DNA of 10,236 bases from Bacteroidales bacterium (GCA_030017935.1 JASEGF010000002.1:18642-28877), one strand, 5' to 3'. Positions 1 to 6,540 are shown, counted from the stretch's first letter. Notes: generated from the sequence alone by a model not told the origin. Numbers and translations: made by a program.

Positions 1-2
1 TA

Positions 3-1292
3 TCTGTTCCTGGTTTTGTGGGGGAAACTGGATTTACTTATTTAATGGTTGTTGTAGGATATATTTTAGGTTATATAGTTATAGCTTTTGTATTATTACC
101 AATATATTATAAAAATAATGTTACATCTATATATGAATACTTAAAAAACAGATTTAGTATTCAAGCACAAAAATCTGGAGCATGGCTTTTTTTGATTTCT
201 AGATCATTAGGTGCCTCATTGAGAATGTTTATAGTTATAGTCATTTTACAAACATTTGTATTAAGTAATTTTGGAATATCCTTTTGGTTAAGTACCATAA
301 TTTTTTTACTCATAATTCATGGATATACTTTAGTAGGAGGTGTGAAAACGATAGTGTGGACAGATACTATTCAGACAACGTTTATGATAGCTTCTCTTTT
401 ATTAACAATATATTTCATAGCTCAATTTATGAATACAAATGTGAATGGATTATTAGATAATATTTTTAATAGTAGTTATTTTTATATTGTTGATAATGAT
501 CCAGCTTCTAAAAACTTTTGGGTTAAGTTATTAATAAGCGGCATGTTTATAACTATCTCTATGACTGGTCTAGATCAAGAAATGATGCAAAAAAATTTAT
601 CCATTTCTACACTTAAAAATTCTCAAAAAAACATGATGGTATTTAGCATAATTTTGGCAGTAGTAGATTTCATATTTCTCATACTTGGTGGTTCTTTATA
701 TTTATATGCAGACTATGTAAATATAGGTGTTTTGCAAACATCTGATTATTTATTTCCCACAGTATCATTTTATTATATGAATCAATTAGTAGGCATAATA
801 TTTTTCATAGGATTGATAGCAGCATCTTTTTCTGGTACAGATGCAGCACTCACAGCACTTACCACATCTATTACTATAGATTTATTGGATTTACCTCAAA
901 AAATAAAATCAAATAAAAAACTGAAACAATATAGAATGCTAATACAATGGGGAGTCTCATTAGGAATGTTTATTTTGATAATGATATTCTATACTGCAAA
1001 TAACAAAGCTATATTAGATACATTATTTACTATAGCTGGCTATACTTATGGTCCACTACTTGGATTATTTGCTTTTGGCATATTAACAAAAGCAAATATA
1101 GATGGTGGCAGTATATGGCAAGTAGTATTATTTAGTCCTTTATGCTCATTTGCAATAATGAAAATATTAAAAACTAATTTTCAATTTTATGTCGGCTGGG
1201 AAGTGCTAGTAATAAATGCATTAATTACTTTCATACTTTTATGGATGATCAGGGAGCAAAGAGATTCCCAATTTGAGTTAGCACGCCAATAA
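3..1292 (+). CDS. Sodium:solute symporter (SSS family), 5'-truncated by window edge
   Basis: Inner-membrane sodium-coupled transporter of the SSS family; the substrate cannot be told from sequence. The reading frame is open from the left edge (first full codon at position 3), and the residues before the GTG at 18 (SVPGF) still fit the family, so that GTG is internal and the true start lies upstream. About 430 residues are present; family members usually have about 480-500, so I infer some 60-75 N-terminal residues are missing. Visible hallmarks are TSIYEYLKNRF after the first segments, the GGVKTIVWTDTIQ motif (nt 336-374), TGLDQEMMQ, and the SGTDAALTALTTS stretch (from nt 831). Most of the chain is hydrophobic membrane helix. 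The last dozen residues (after LLWMIR) are polar and encoded by the antisense of the neighbouring dehydrogenase gene, so the natural C-terminus may have been replaced. Family assignment is secure. Confidence 0.9.
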   Translation, partial: SVPGFVGETGFTYLMVVVGYILGYIVIAFVLLPIYYKNNVTSIYEYLKNRFSIQAQKSGAWLFLISRSLGASLRMFIVIVILQTFVLSNFGISFWLSTIIFLLIIHGYTLVGGVKTIVWTDTIQTTFMIASLLLTIYFIAQFMNTNVNGLLDNIFNSSYFYIVDNDPASKNFWVKLLISGMFITISMTGLDQEMMQKNLSISTLKNSQKNMMVFSIILAVVDFIFLILGGSLYLYADYVNIGVLQTSDYLFPTVSFYYMNQLVGIIFFIGLIAASFSGTDAALTALTTSITIDLLDLPQKIKSNKKLKQYRMLIQWGVSLGMFILIMIFYTANNKAILDTLFTIAGYTYGPLLGLFAFGILTKANIDGGSIWQVVLFSPLCSFAIMKILKTNFQFYVGWEVLVINALITFILLWMIREQRDSQFELARQ

Positions 1293-2022
1293 CTTTATTT
1301 TTAAATCCAGGAATATAAACAACTTTTTTATTTTTCAATGCTTTTAGAGACTTTTTGGCTACACTATCAGGTTGCATCCACAAGTGTTTTGGTACAGTAG
1401 AACGGTCGAAATCTTTAAAAGCTTCTGTATAGTGAAAACCAGTATTAGTTACACCTGGACATAGAGCTTGAATTTTTATATTATACTTTCTCACCTCTTT
1501 TTGTATAGCTTTAGAAAAATAAACTAAATAAATCTTAGTAGCCACATAGATAGCGCTACCTTTAAATGGGAAAAAAGCAGCTAAAGAAGAAACATTTATT
1601 ATGTAACCATAACCTCTATCTCGCATCACAGGTATTGCTGCTCTGCAAAATCGTGTAGACGATTTCACATGTACATCTATTATTTGGGAAATTTGATCCT
1701 TATTTAAATTATGAAAATCACCACGTAGCCCAAATCCAGCACAATTAATAAGTAAATCTAAATTTGGTGTGTTTTTAATGTATTCTTCTATGCTTTCTAT
1801 ACCTTGTTCAGTAGATAGGTCGGCTATAATTATATTTACATTTATCTCATACTTTTCCCTTAGATCTTTTGCTAATTGTTCTAATTTGTTTTGTCGCCTA
1901 GATACTAATGTAATATCATGTTTCATAGCAGCTAATTCTGTAGCAAAAGCCTCTCCTATTCCACTAGATGCACCAGTGATAAGTGCTATACCATTAGATT
2001 TTTTAATATCAATAAGTTTCAT
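1249..2022 (-). CDS. Short-chain dehydrogenase/reductase (SDR)
   Basis: Predicted cytosolic NAD(P)-dependent oxidoreductase of the classical SDR family; substrate unknown. Starting from the ATG at 2022 it has 257 residues. The Rossmann signature TGASSGIG lies at residues 16-23, NCAG (variant of NNAG) at 93-96, the catalytic Ser in NVSS at 146, and Tyr159 and Lys163 in YVATK. The residue at the usual helix-4 Asn position appears to be His118 (DVHV), a change I believe also occurs in related SDRs. An in-frame TTG at 2043 would add seven residues, but it lies inside the TAATTTTG promoter element, so the ATG is preferred. The C-terminus ends early, at IGNLFAP, and its last 44 bp overlap the convergent symporter gene; relatives usually continue a little further. 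Arg residues after the second strand (SRR) hint at NADP(H) preference, which is inference. Confidence 0.88.
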   Translation of the reverse strand: MKLIDIKKSNGIALITGASSGIGEAFATELAAMKHDITLVSRRQNKLEQLAKDLREKYEINVNIIIADLSTEQGIESIEEYIKNTPNLDLLINCAGFGLRGDFHNLNKDQISQIIDVHVKSSTRFCRAAIPVMRDRGYGYIINVSSLAAFFPFKGSAIYVATKIYLVYFSKAIQKEVRKYNIKIQALCPGVTNTGFHYTEAFKDFDRSTVPKHLWMQPDSVAKKSLKALKNKKVVYIPGFKNKVIGVLTQIGNLFAP

Positions 2023-2040
2023 ATAATTTTTATTAGTTTG

Positions 2041-2048
2041 CAAAATTA
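2041..2048 (-). promoter_or_regulatory. Bacteroidota-type -7 element of the SDR gene
   Basis: On the minus strand this reads TAATTTTG, a full match to the Bacteroidota sigma-ABfr -7 consensus TAnnTTTG. It ends 18 nt before the ATG at 2022. A TTTG lies upstream (2064-2067), but the 15-bp gap is shorter than usual for a -33 box. The position argues against the upstream TTG as start codon. Confidence 0.55.
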
Positions 2049-2107
2049 ATATAATTTATGGTACAAAAGATTAAAAATTATAATCTATTTTATCAATTGT
2101 TTTGGGG

Positions 2108-2163
2108 AAAATAGGAGTGAGTATAAAGTATATAGTAGTGAGTAGATAGGAATTAGGAGATAA
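2108..2163. repeat. Purine-rich heptad tract (NNNNNAG)
   Basis: Read in steps of seven from 2108, eight successive units have A at position 6, and the first seven have G at position 7 (for example GAGTGAG, TATAAAG, TATATAG, TAGTGAG). The tract runs into the left arm of copy 1 of the duplicated unit. Only the AG and the spacing are conserved; the other five bases vary. Confidence 0.7.
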
Positions 2164-2378
2164 ATCGTCTTTTGCCATATTATTAAATTCTCAAAACTCT
2201 TTGCCTGTCGCCTATCTACTGTATTCTCGCTACTATCTACTGTTTCTTATTTCATATTCAATTTAGTAGTGAGTAGATAGGAATTAGGAGATAAATAGTC
2301 TTTTTTCATATTATCAAATTCTCAAAACTCTTTGCCTGCCCCTATCTACTGTATTCTCGCTACTATCTACTGTTTCTT
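2133..2378. repeat. Tandem duplication of a ~116-bp unit with inverted heptad arms
   Basis: Copy 1 (2133-2248) and copy 2 (2264-2378) differ by about five substitutions and one deleted base, and are separated by 15 bp. Each copy begins with AG-ending heptads (TAGTGAG TAGATAG), has about 50 bp of ordinary AT-rich middle, and ends with CT-starting heptads (CTATCTA CTGTATT). The arms are inverted: AGTAGATAGG at 2141-2150 pairs perfectly with CCTATCTACT at 2211-2220, and a second CTATCTACT at 2233-2241 offers a competing partner. No open frame is conserved, so this looks like a non-coding element rather than a gene duplication. Confidence 0.85.
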
Positions 2379-2439
2379 CTTTCTCATTGTCTGAACTAGG
2401 ATTTACGAGATTGAAGGATTTTGGAATTGAATTTCTTAA

Positions 2440-2469
2440 TTTGTGTTCGTTTATGTGTATTTGTGGATT
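2440..2469. repeat. 10-bp-period motif, three units
   Basis: Three 10-bp units start TTTGTGTTCG, TTTATGTGTA and TTTGTGGATT. The last 18 bp recur with one mismatch at 2611-2628. The function is unknown; it resembles decayed intergenic repeat sequence. Confidence 0.6.
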
Positions 2470-2527
2470 AACTTAAAACTAATATCTTACTAAACTCCTC
2501 ATCACAACATCCATCAACTCATTAACT

Positions 2528-2604
2528 CTAATATCTATTACCTATTACCTATCACCCGTCACCTCTTCTCCACTTCTCACAGTCTCCTCGTCTCCCATCA
2601 CTCT
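2528..2604. repeat. Pyrimidine-rich heptad tract (CTNNNNN)
   Basis: Starting at 2528, units of seven such as CTAATAT, CTATTAC (twice), CTATCAC, CCGTCAC and CTCTTCT follow each other in phase, then drift while staying CT-rich to about 2604. This is the reverse complement of the AG-ending heptad pattern at 2108-2163, so the two tracts are in opposite orientation. Confidence 0.65.
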
Positions 2605-2606
2605 CA

Positions 2607-2626
2607 TTTGTGTGCATTTGTGGATT
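2607..2626. repeat. 10-bp-period motif, two units
   Basis: Two units, TTTGTGTGCA and TTTGTGGATT, match the three-unit copy at 2440-2469. They directly abut the end of the pyrimidine heptad tract. Confidence 0.6.
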
Positions 2627-2717
2627 AATAACAACAATTGAGAAAATTAAATAATTAATCTGCAATAAACAATATAGAACAAAGAATTTTTTTTAATTTA
2701 CTTTATAATTTTTTAAT

Positions 2718-2725
2718 TATCTTTG
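2718..2725 (+). promoter_or_regulatory. Bacteroidota-type -7 element of the nuclease operon
   Basis: TATCTTTG matches TAnnTTTG exactly and ends 17 nt before the ATG at 2743. No clear TTTG -33 box is seen at the usual distance. It probably drives the nuclease gene and the genes that follow closely. Confidence 0.6.
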
Positions 2726-2742
2726 TAACATAAAAATAATAA

Positions 2743-3390
2743 ATGTCAAAGATAGAGCTTGAAGTTAGTGGACTAATGCCTAGTAGTCCGTCTATAAATG
2801 CTTATGCAATTATATTGATTGAGAAATATGGTAATCGCACTTTACCAATGTTAATAGGTGTGGCAGAAGCTCAATCTATAGCTATTGCTTTAGAAAAAAT
2901 ATCTTATCCGCGTCCTTTGACCCACGATTTATTTATTCAATTAATAAAAGAAATAGATATACAGATTGTCGAAGTGCTGATTTATAAATATGATGAAGGT
3001 ATTTTTTATGCTTATTTAGTTATCGAATATACTGGACAATTAAAAAGGATAGATGCACGTCCATCAGATTGTATAGCTATAGCTCTGCGAGCTAATATAC
3101 CGATTTTTGTTTATGAACATATTTTAGATGAGGTAGGTAATATTTTTGAAAATAAATATGAGATACAAAAAAATGAATCTGATAGTGATATAGAAGAAAA
3201 TACTTATGATGTTACTCAAGATTTTTCATTAGAAAAATTAAAAGATCTAGATCCTCAATTTGTTAAAAAAAGATTAGAAATATTGTCTATAGAAGATTTA
3301 AAAATATTATTAGATAAATGTGTAGAAGGCGAGCTATATGAATTAGCCTCATTGATAAGAGATGAAATAAAACGAAGAGAACAAAAATAA
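2743..3390 (+). CDS. Bifunctional nuclease family protein (DUF151) with C-terminal UVR motif
   Basis: Predicted nuclease of the DUF151/BFN family; plant homologues act on RNA and DNA, while the bacterial role is poorly defined. The BFN domain spans roughly residues 3-135 and shows the conserved blocks GVAEAQSIAIALE (39-51), RPLTHDL (57-63), EGIFYAYL (85-92) and DARPSDCIAIALR (104-116). An acidic linker (about 143-155, ESDSDIEEN) leads to a UvrB/UvrC-like UVR motif at about 182-212, ending LASLIRDEIKRRE, which usually mediates protein contacts. Length (215) fits the Bacteroidota two-domain form. The ATG lies 17 nt after a TAnnTTTG element and has no Shine-Dalgarno sequence. Only 8 bp separate it from the nucleoside permease gene, so the two are probably co-transcribed, which suggests a link to nucleic-acid turnover or salvage. 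Family call is firm; substrate is not known. Confidence 0.92.
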   Translation: MSKIELEVSGLMPSSPSINAYAIILIEKYGNRTLPMLIGVAEAQSIAIALEKISYPRPLTHDLFIQLIKEIDIQIVEVLIYKYDEGIFYAYLVIEYTGQLKRIDARPSDCIAIALRANIPIFVYEHILDEVGNIFENKYEIQKNESDSDIEENTYDVTQDFSLEKLKDLDPQFVKKRLEILSIEDLKILLDKCVEGELYELASLIRDEIKRREQK

Positions 3391-3398
3391 CAAACCAT

Positions 3399-4646
3399 AT
3401 GTTAAGATTTAGATTAATTATCATGAACTTTTTCCAATTTTTTATCTGGGGTTCATGGCTTTTAACGTTAGGGGCATTCTGGTTTCAATACAAAGGATGG
3501 ACACCTACAGAATTTGGATTAGTATTCTCTACCATGGGAATTGCTTCACTATTTATGCCTACTATAGCGGGAATTATTGCTGATAAATGGTTGAATACTG
3601 AGAAATTATATGCTTTATTTCATCTTTGTGGTGCTATTTTACTTTTTATTCTACCATCTATTAATAGTCCAATAGTATTTTTCTGGGTAATGTTGCTTAA
3701 TATGTGCTTCTATATGCCAACGATTTCGTTAGCTATCACTATTAGCTATACATCATTAGAGAATGCAAAAATGGATTTGGTAAAAACATACCCACCTATA
3801 AGGGTTTTTGGAACGATAGGTTTCATAATAGCTCTATGGGCAGTGAGCCTATTGCAAGTAGAAACTTCACCAATACAATTTTATATAGCTTCGGGAGCAT
3901 CATTATTTTTAGCTTTATATTCATTTACATTACCCAAATGTCCTCCTCTAGGCAAAGGCAAAAAAGCAAATCTTACCGAAGCTCTTGGATTAGATGCATT
4001 TAAATTATTCAAAAATACCAAAATGGCTCTTTTCTTCGTCTTCTCATTTCTACTAGGAGTTTCATTACAATTAACTAATGCATATGGCGATACATTTATA
4101 CATGATTTTGCCAAAATACCAGAATATGCTAACTCTCTAGCAGTAAAATACCCAGCAATTATAATGTCTATCTCACAGATATCTGAAGCATTATTTATAC
4201 TTGCTATACCATTTTTCTTGAAAAAATATGGTATTAAAAACGTAATGCTCATGAGTATGGTAGCATGGGTATTGAGGTTTGGATTATTTGCTTATGGCAA
4301 TCCTACAGATAGATTGTGGATGATTATTTTGTCTTGTATAGTTTATGGAATGGCTTTTGACTTTTTCAATATTTCTGGTTCTTTATTTGTAGAAACTCAA
4401 GTACAGCCAGCCATTCGTGCCAGTTCTCAAGGATTATTTATGCTTATGACCAATGGATTAGGATCATTAACAGGTAGCTTATTGAGTGGCGTAGTTATAG
4501 AGAAATTCTTTGTAACAAATGAAGAAATTATGTGGCACCAAACCTGGTTAAGTTTCTCTATTTATGCATTGATAGTTGCTATTGCTTTTGCAATATTTTT
4601 TAAACATAAACATAATCCAGCAGATTTCGAAAATGTACACGTATAA
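3399..4646 (+). CDS. nupG: NupG-type nucleoside:H+ symporter (MFS)
   Basis: Inner-membrane nucleoside permease of the NHS family (relatives: E. coli NupG and XapB), importing purine and pyrimidine nucleosides with protons. At 415 residues it matches the E. coli protein (418). Family hallmarks are the N-terminal RLIIMNFFQFFIWGSW (5-20), IRVFGTIGFI in the middle, GMAFDFFNISGSLFVE (317-332) and IRASSQGLFMLMTNG (339-353). About twelve hydrophobic helices are visible, with the usual cytoplasmic loop (GKGKKANLTEALGL) between the two halves. It starts 8 bp after the nuclease stop and ends 12 bp before thyA, which points to one operon. Placement beside a nuclease and thyA supports nucleoside import for nucleotide synthesis. 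Whether it prefers particular nucleosides cannot be told from the sequence. Confidence 0.92.
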   Translation: MLRFRLIIMNFFQFFIWGSWLLTLGAFWFQYKGWTPTEFGLVFSTMGIASLFMPTIAGIIADKWLNTEKLYALFHLCGAILLFILPSINSPIVFFWVMLLNMCFYMPTISLAITISYTSLENAKMDLVKTYPPIRVFGTIGFIIALWAVSLLQVETSPIQFYIASGASLFLALYSFTLPKCPPLGKGKKANLTEALGLDAFKLFKNTKMALFFVFSFLLGVSLQLTNAYGDTFIHDFAKIPEYANSLAVKYPAIIMSISQISEALFILAIPFFLKKYGIKNVMLMSMVAWVLRFGLFAYGNPTDRLWMIILSCIVYGMAFDFFNISGSLFVETQVQPAIRASSQGLFMLMTNGLGSLTGSLLSGVVIEKFFVTNEEIMWHQTWLSFSIYALIVAIAFAIFFKHKHNPADFENVHV

Positions 4647-4658
4647 TAATATCATAGA

Positions 4659-5453
4659 ATGAAACAATATTTAGATTTATTACAATATATTTTAGATAAT
4701 GGAATAGAAAAAAATGATCGCACTGGGGTCGGTACGAGGAGTGTCTTTGGATATCAAATGCGTTTTGATCTTCAAAAAGGCTTTCCATTAGTAACTACTA
4801 AAAAATTGCATTTAAGAAGTATAATTTATGAACTATTATGGTTTATACACGGTGATACAAATATCAAATTTCTACATGATAATAATGTGAGTATATGGGA
4901 TGAATGGGCAGATGAGAATGGTGATTTAGGTCCAATCTATGGAAAACAATGGCGTAGATGGGAAGGCAAAGATGGTAAAGTTATAGATCAACTATCATGG
5001 GTCATTAATGAAATAATTAAAAATCCTAATAGTAGACGCTTGATAGTGAGTGCATGGAATGTAGCTGAAATCTCTGAAATGAAATTGCCCCCTTGCCATG
5101 TCTTATTCCAATTTTACGTAGCTAATAATAAACTTTCTTGTCAGTTATATCAACGTAGTGCAGATGTTTTTTTGGGTGTCCCTTTTAATATCGCTTCATA
5201 TTCACTACTTACACATATGATTGCACAAGTGACAGGACTGCAAGTAGGCGAGTTTATTCATACTTTTGGTGATGTGCATTTGTATCTAAATCACATAGAA
5301 CAAGCCAAATTGCAATTATCTCGTGAACCTTTTCCTTTACCACAACTAAAATTAAATCCTGATATTAAAAATATTGATGATTTCAAATTTGAAGATATCG
5401 AGATTATCAATTATCAAGCTCATCCTTCGATTAAAGCTGACGTAGCTGTGTGA
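4659..5453 (+). CDS. thyA: Thymidylate synthase
   Basis: Converts dUMP to dTMP using 5,10-methylene-tetrahydrofolate, releasing dihydrofolate; cytosolic homodimer. The 264-residue product aligns without gaps to E. coli ThyA. Visible features are NDRTG with Arg21, DEWADENGDLGPIYGKQWR (cofactor and dUMP region), the paired SRR arginines near 125-127 that reach the partner subunit, the nucleophile Cys146 in PPCHVLFQF, QLYQRSADVFLGVPFN with Arg166, Asp169 and Asn177, and HLYLNH near the end. Position 168 is Ala where E. coli has Cys; this is not catalytic. The C-terminus ends KADVAV, as expected for a closing tail. The gene starts 12 bp after nupG. FolA, which recycles the dihydrofolate produced here, lies 150 bp downstream, a common pairing. 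All catalytic residues are present, so the enzyme should be active. Confidence 0.98.
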   Translation: MKQYLDLLQYILDNGIEKNDRTGVGTRSVFGYQMRFDLQKGFPLVTTKKLHLRSIIYELLWFIHGDTNIKFLHDNNVSIWDEWADENGDLGPIYGKQWRRWEGKDGKVIDQLSWVINEIIKNPNSRRLIVSAWNVAEISEMKLPPCHVLFQFYVANNKLSCQLYQRSADVFLGVPFNIASYSLLTHMIAQVTGLQVGEFIHTFGDVHLYLNHIEQAKLQLSREPFPLPQLKLNPDIKNIDDFKFEDIEIINYQAHPSIKADVAV

Positions 5454-5603
5454 TTATGATGAGAAGCAGGTAGACTGGGAGAGTTGGTAAAAAGGTGATT
5501 GTCTGAAAAAAATAGAACGAAATAGGGACAGAGTGAAAGTGTAACTTGATTAGGTGGAATCGATAAATATTACAGAATTAATAGCTTAATCATAATTATT
5601 GGT
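5454..5603. other. thyA-folA intergenic spacer, GA-rich
   Basis: This 150-bp spacer is the only sizeable gap inside an otherwise tight cluster. Its first 90 bp are strongly GA-rich on the + strand and loosely resemble the reverse complement of the CT-rich tract at 2570-2600, but without a clean 7-bp phase. No TAnnTTTG element or terminator hairpin was found, so folA may be reached by read-through from thyA. Confidence 0.5.
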
Positions 5604-6140
5604 ATGGAAGAATTAACAGAAGAATTAATAAATAAATTATCTAATTATCGTTGGTCAATAATTGTGGCACATGACCTTAATCTATGTATAGGTAAAAATA
5701 ATGACATGCCATGGCATTTATCATCAGATCTCAAAAGATTTAAAGAAATTACTATGGGCAATCCAATAGTTATGGGCAAAAATACTTATTTATCTCTACC
5801 TAAAAAACCACTGCCAGGCAGACTAAATATTGTATTATCAAAATCATTAAATCTAAATCAAGAAAATTTAATTTCATATCCATCATGGGAAAACTTATAT
5901 AATAAATTACAAAAAGATAAGGAATATTTCATTATTGGTGGAGCAACTATTTTTAAACAAGCTTTGCCATTTGTCTCTAAAATGTATTTGACTATTATTC
6001 ATGACATTTTTGATTGTGATACATTCTTACCAGATTACAATAATATAATTAAAAATTGGCAAAATATTGAACATTCAGACAATTATGAAGAGAATGGTTT
6101 GATATTTCATTATGAAACATGGACAAAAAACAATCTATAA
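5604..6140 (+). CDS. folA: Dihydrofolate reductase
   Basis: Reduces dihydrofolate to tetrahydrofolate with NADPH, regenerating the cofactor used by thymidylate synthase encoded upstream. The 178-residue protein shows IGKNNDMPWH (29-38), the acidic active-site residue Asp42 in SSDLKRFKEIT, the NADPH-binding MGKNTYLSL (57-65), PLPGR (69-73), the glycine pair in FIIGGATIF (109-117) and CDTFLPD with Thr140. It carries about 14 extra residues (MEELTEELINKLSN) before the first strand compared with typical chromosomal DHFRs. No other ATG lies before Met35, so this start is the only ATG choice, though an internal non-ATG start nearer WSIIVAHD is possible. The 3' end overlaps the first in-frame ATG of the next gene by 22 bp. 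Nothing suggests inactivation or recent transfer. Confidence 0.95.
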   Translation: MEELTEELINKLSNYRWSIIVAHDLNLCIGKNNDMPWHLSSDLKRFKEITMGNPIVMGKNTYLSLPKKPLPGRLNIVLSKSLNLNQENLISYPSWENLYNKLQKDKEYFIIGGATIFKQALPFVSKMYLTIIHDIFDCDTFLPDYNNIIKNWQNIEHSDNYEENGLIFHYETWTKNNL

Positions 6141-6493
6141 AATCAATTATGAATACAAAAATAAAATCAGCAAGAGAAATTAGAAAAAAATTAGATGATA
6201 AAATATTCGAAAAAAATAATTTAGTTATCAATAGAATATTTAGCTTAGACAAACAAGCATACACTGATGGAGCTTTAGATAGAGAAACCAAAGAACTTAT
6301 TGGACTATGCACATCACTAGTATTGCGTTGTGATGAATGCGTTAAATATCATTTAGAACAATGTTATGAATTAAAAATCTCTACTGAAAAAATAATGGAA
6401 GCTCTGTCAATAGCTAACTTAGTGGGTGGAACTATTGTTATTCCGCACTTGAGAAAAGCAGTAGAATACTGGGATGAATTAGATGTAAATTGA
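6119..6493 (+). CDS. Carboxymuconolactone decarboxylase-family protein, AhpD-like
   Basis: Small helical protein of the CMD/AhpD-like family, 124 residues. It shows GALDRETKELIGLCTSL followed by RCDECVKYH. Glu59, Cys71, Cys74 and His78 have the same spacing as the Glu-CxxC-His relay of AhpD (E118, C130, C133, H137), so a thiol-disulfide or peroxide-related activity is plausible; true decarboxylase activity is unlikely to be inferable. The conserved tail NLVGGTIVIPHLRKAVEYWDEL is typical of short Bacteroidota members. The start is uncertain: ATG at 6119 overlaps folA by 22 bp, while ATG at 6149 gives 114 residues, leaves an 8-bp gap like that between the nuclease and permease genes, and fits the usual family N-terminus better. 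It is probably co-transcribed with folA. The physiological role is unknown. Confidence 0.88.
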   Translation: MDKKQSIKSIMNTKIKSAREIRKKLDDKIFEKNNLVINRIFSLDKQAYTDGALDRETKELIGLCTSLVLRCDECVKYHLEQCYELKISTEKIMEALSIANLVGGTIVIPHLRKAVEYWDELDVN

Positions 6494-6499
6494 AAATGA

Positions 6500-6540
6500 T
6501 TATTACTGTGAATGTATCAGTAATAACTCTATGTTTTTTA
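6500..6540 (+). terminator. Possible intrinsic terminator after the nucleotide cluster
   Basis: A perfect 9-bp stem, TTATTACTG (6500-6508) with CAGTAATAA (6518-6526), encloses a 9-nt loop and begins just after the stop of the AhpD-like gene. A run of six T follows at 6535-6540, 8 nt after the stem. The stem is AT-rich and weak, so this is tentative. Confidence 0.4.

Larger units (their letters stand above)
2049..2742. other. Repeat-rich intergenic region without genes
   Basis: No open frame of coding character is visible on either strand. The stretch lies between the divergently oriented SDR gene and the nuclease gene. It contains purine-rich heptads, a duplicated unit of about 116 bp, a 10-bp-period motif, a pyrimidine-rich heptad tract, and finally about 100 bp of plain AT-rich DNA leading into the nuclease promoter. 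Its base composition (strand-biased CT or AG runs) is unlike the flanking genes. Confidence 0.8.

Noticed and set aside
1769..2026. 85-codon + strand open frame inside the SDR gene
   Set aside because: It is antisense to a clearly conserved SDR coding region and its product has no recognisable features.
2133..2378. CRISPR array
   Set aside because: There are only two long copies with a 15-bp spacer, internal inverted heptads, and no cas genes nearby.
3881..4252. 123-codon minus-strand open frame inside nupG
   Set aside because: It is a shadow of the NupG reading frame with no family character; the + strand protein has strong motifs across this stretch.
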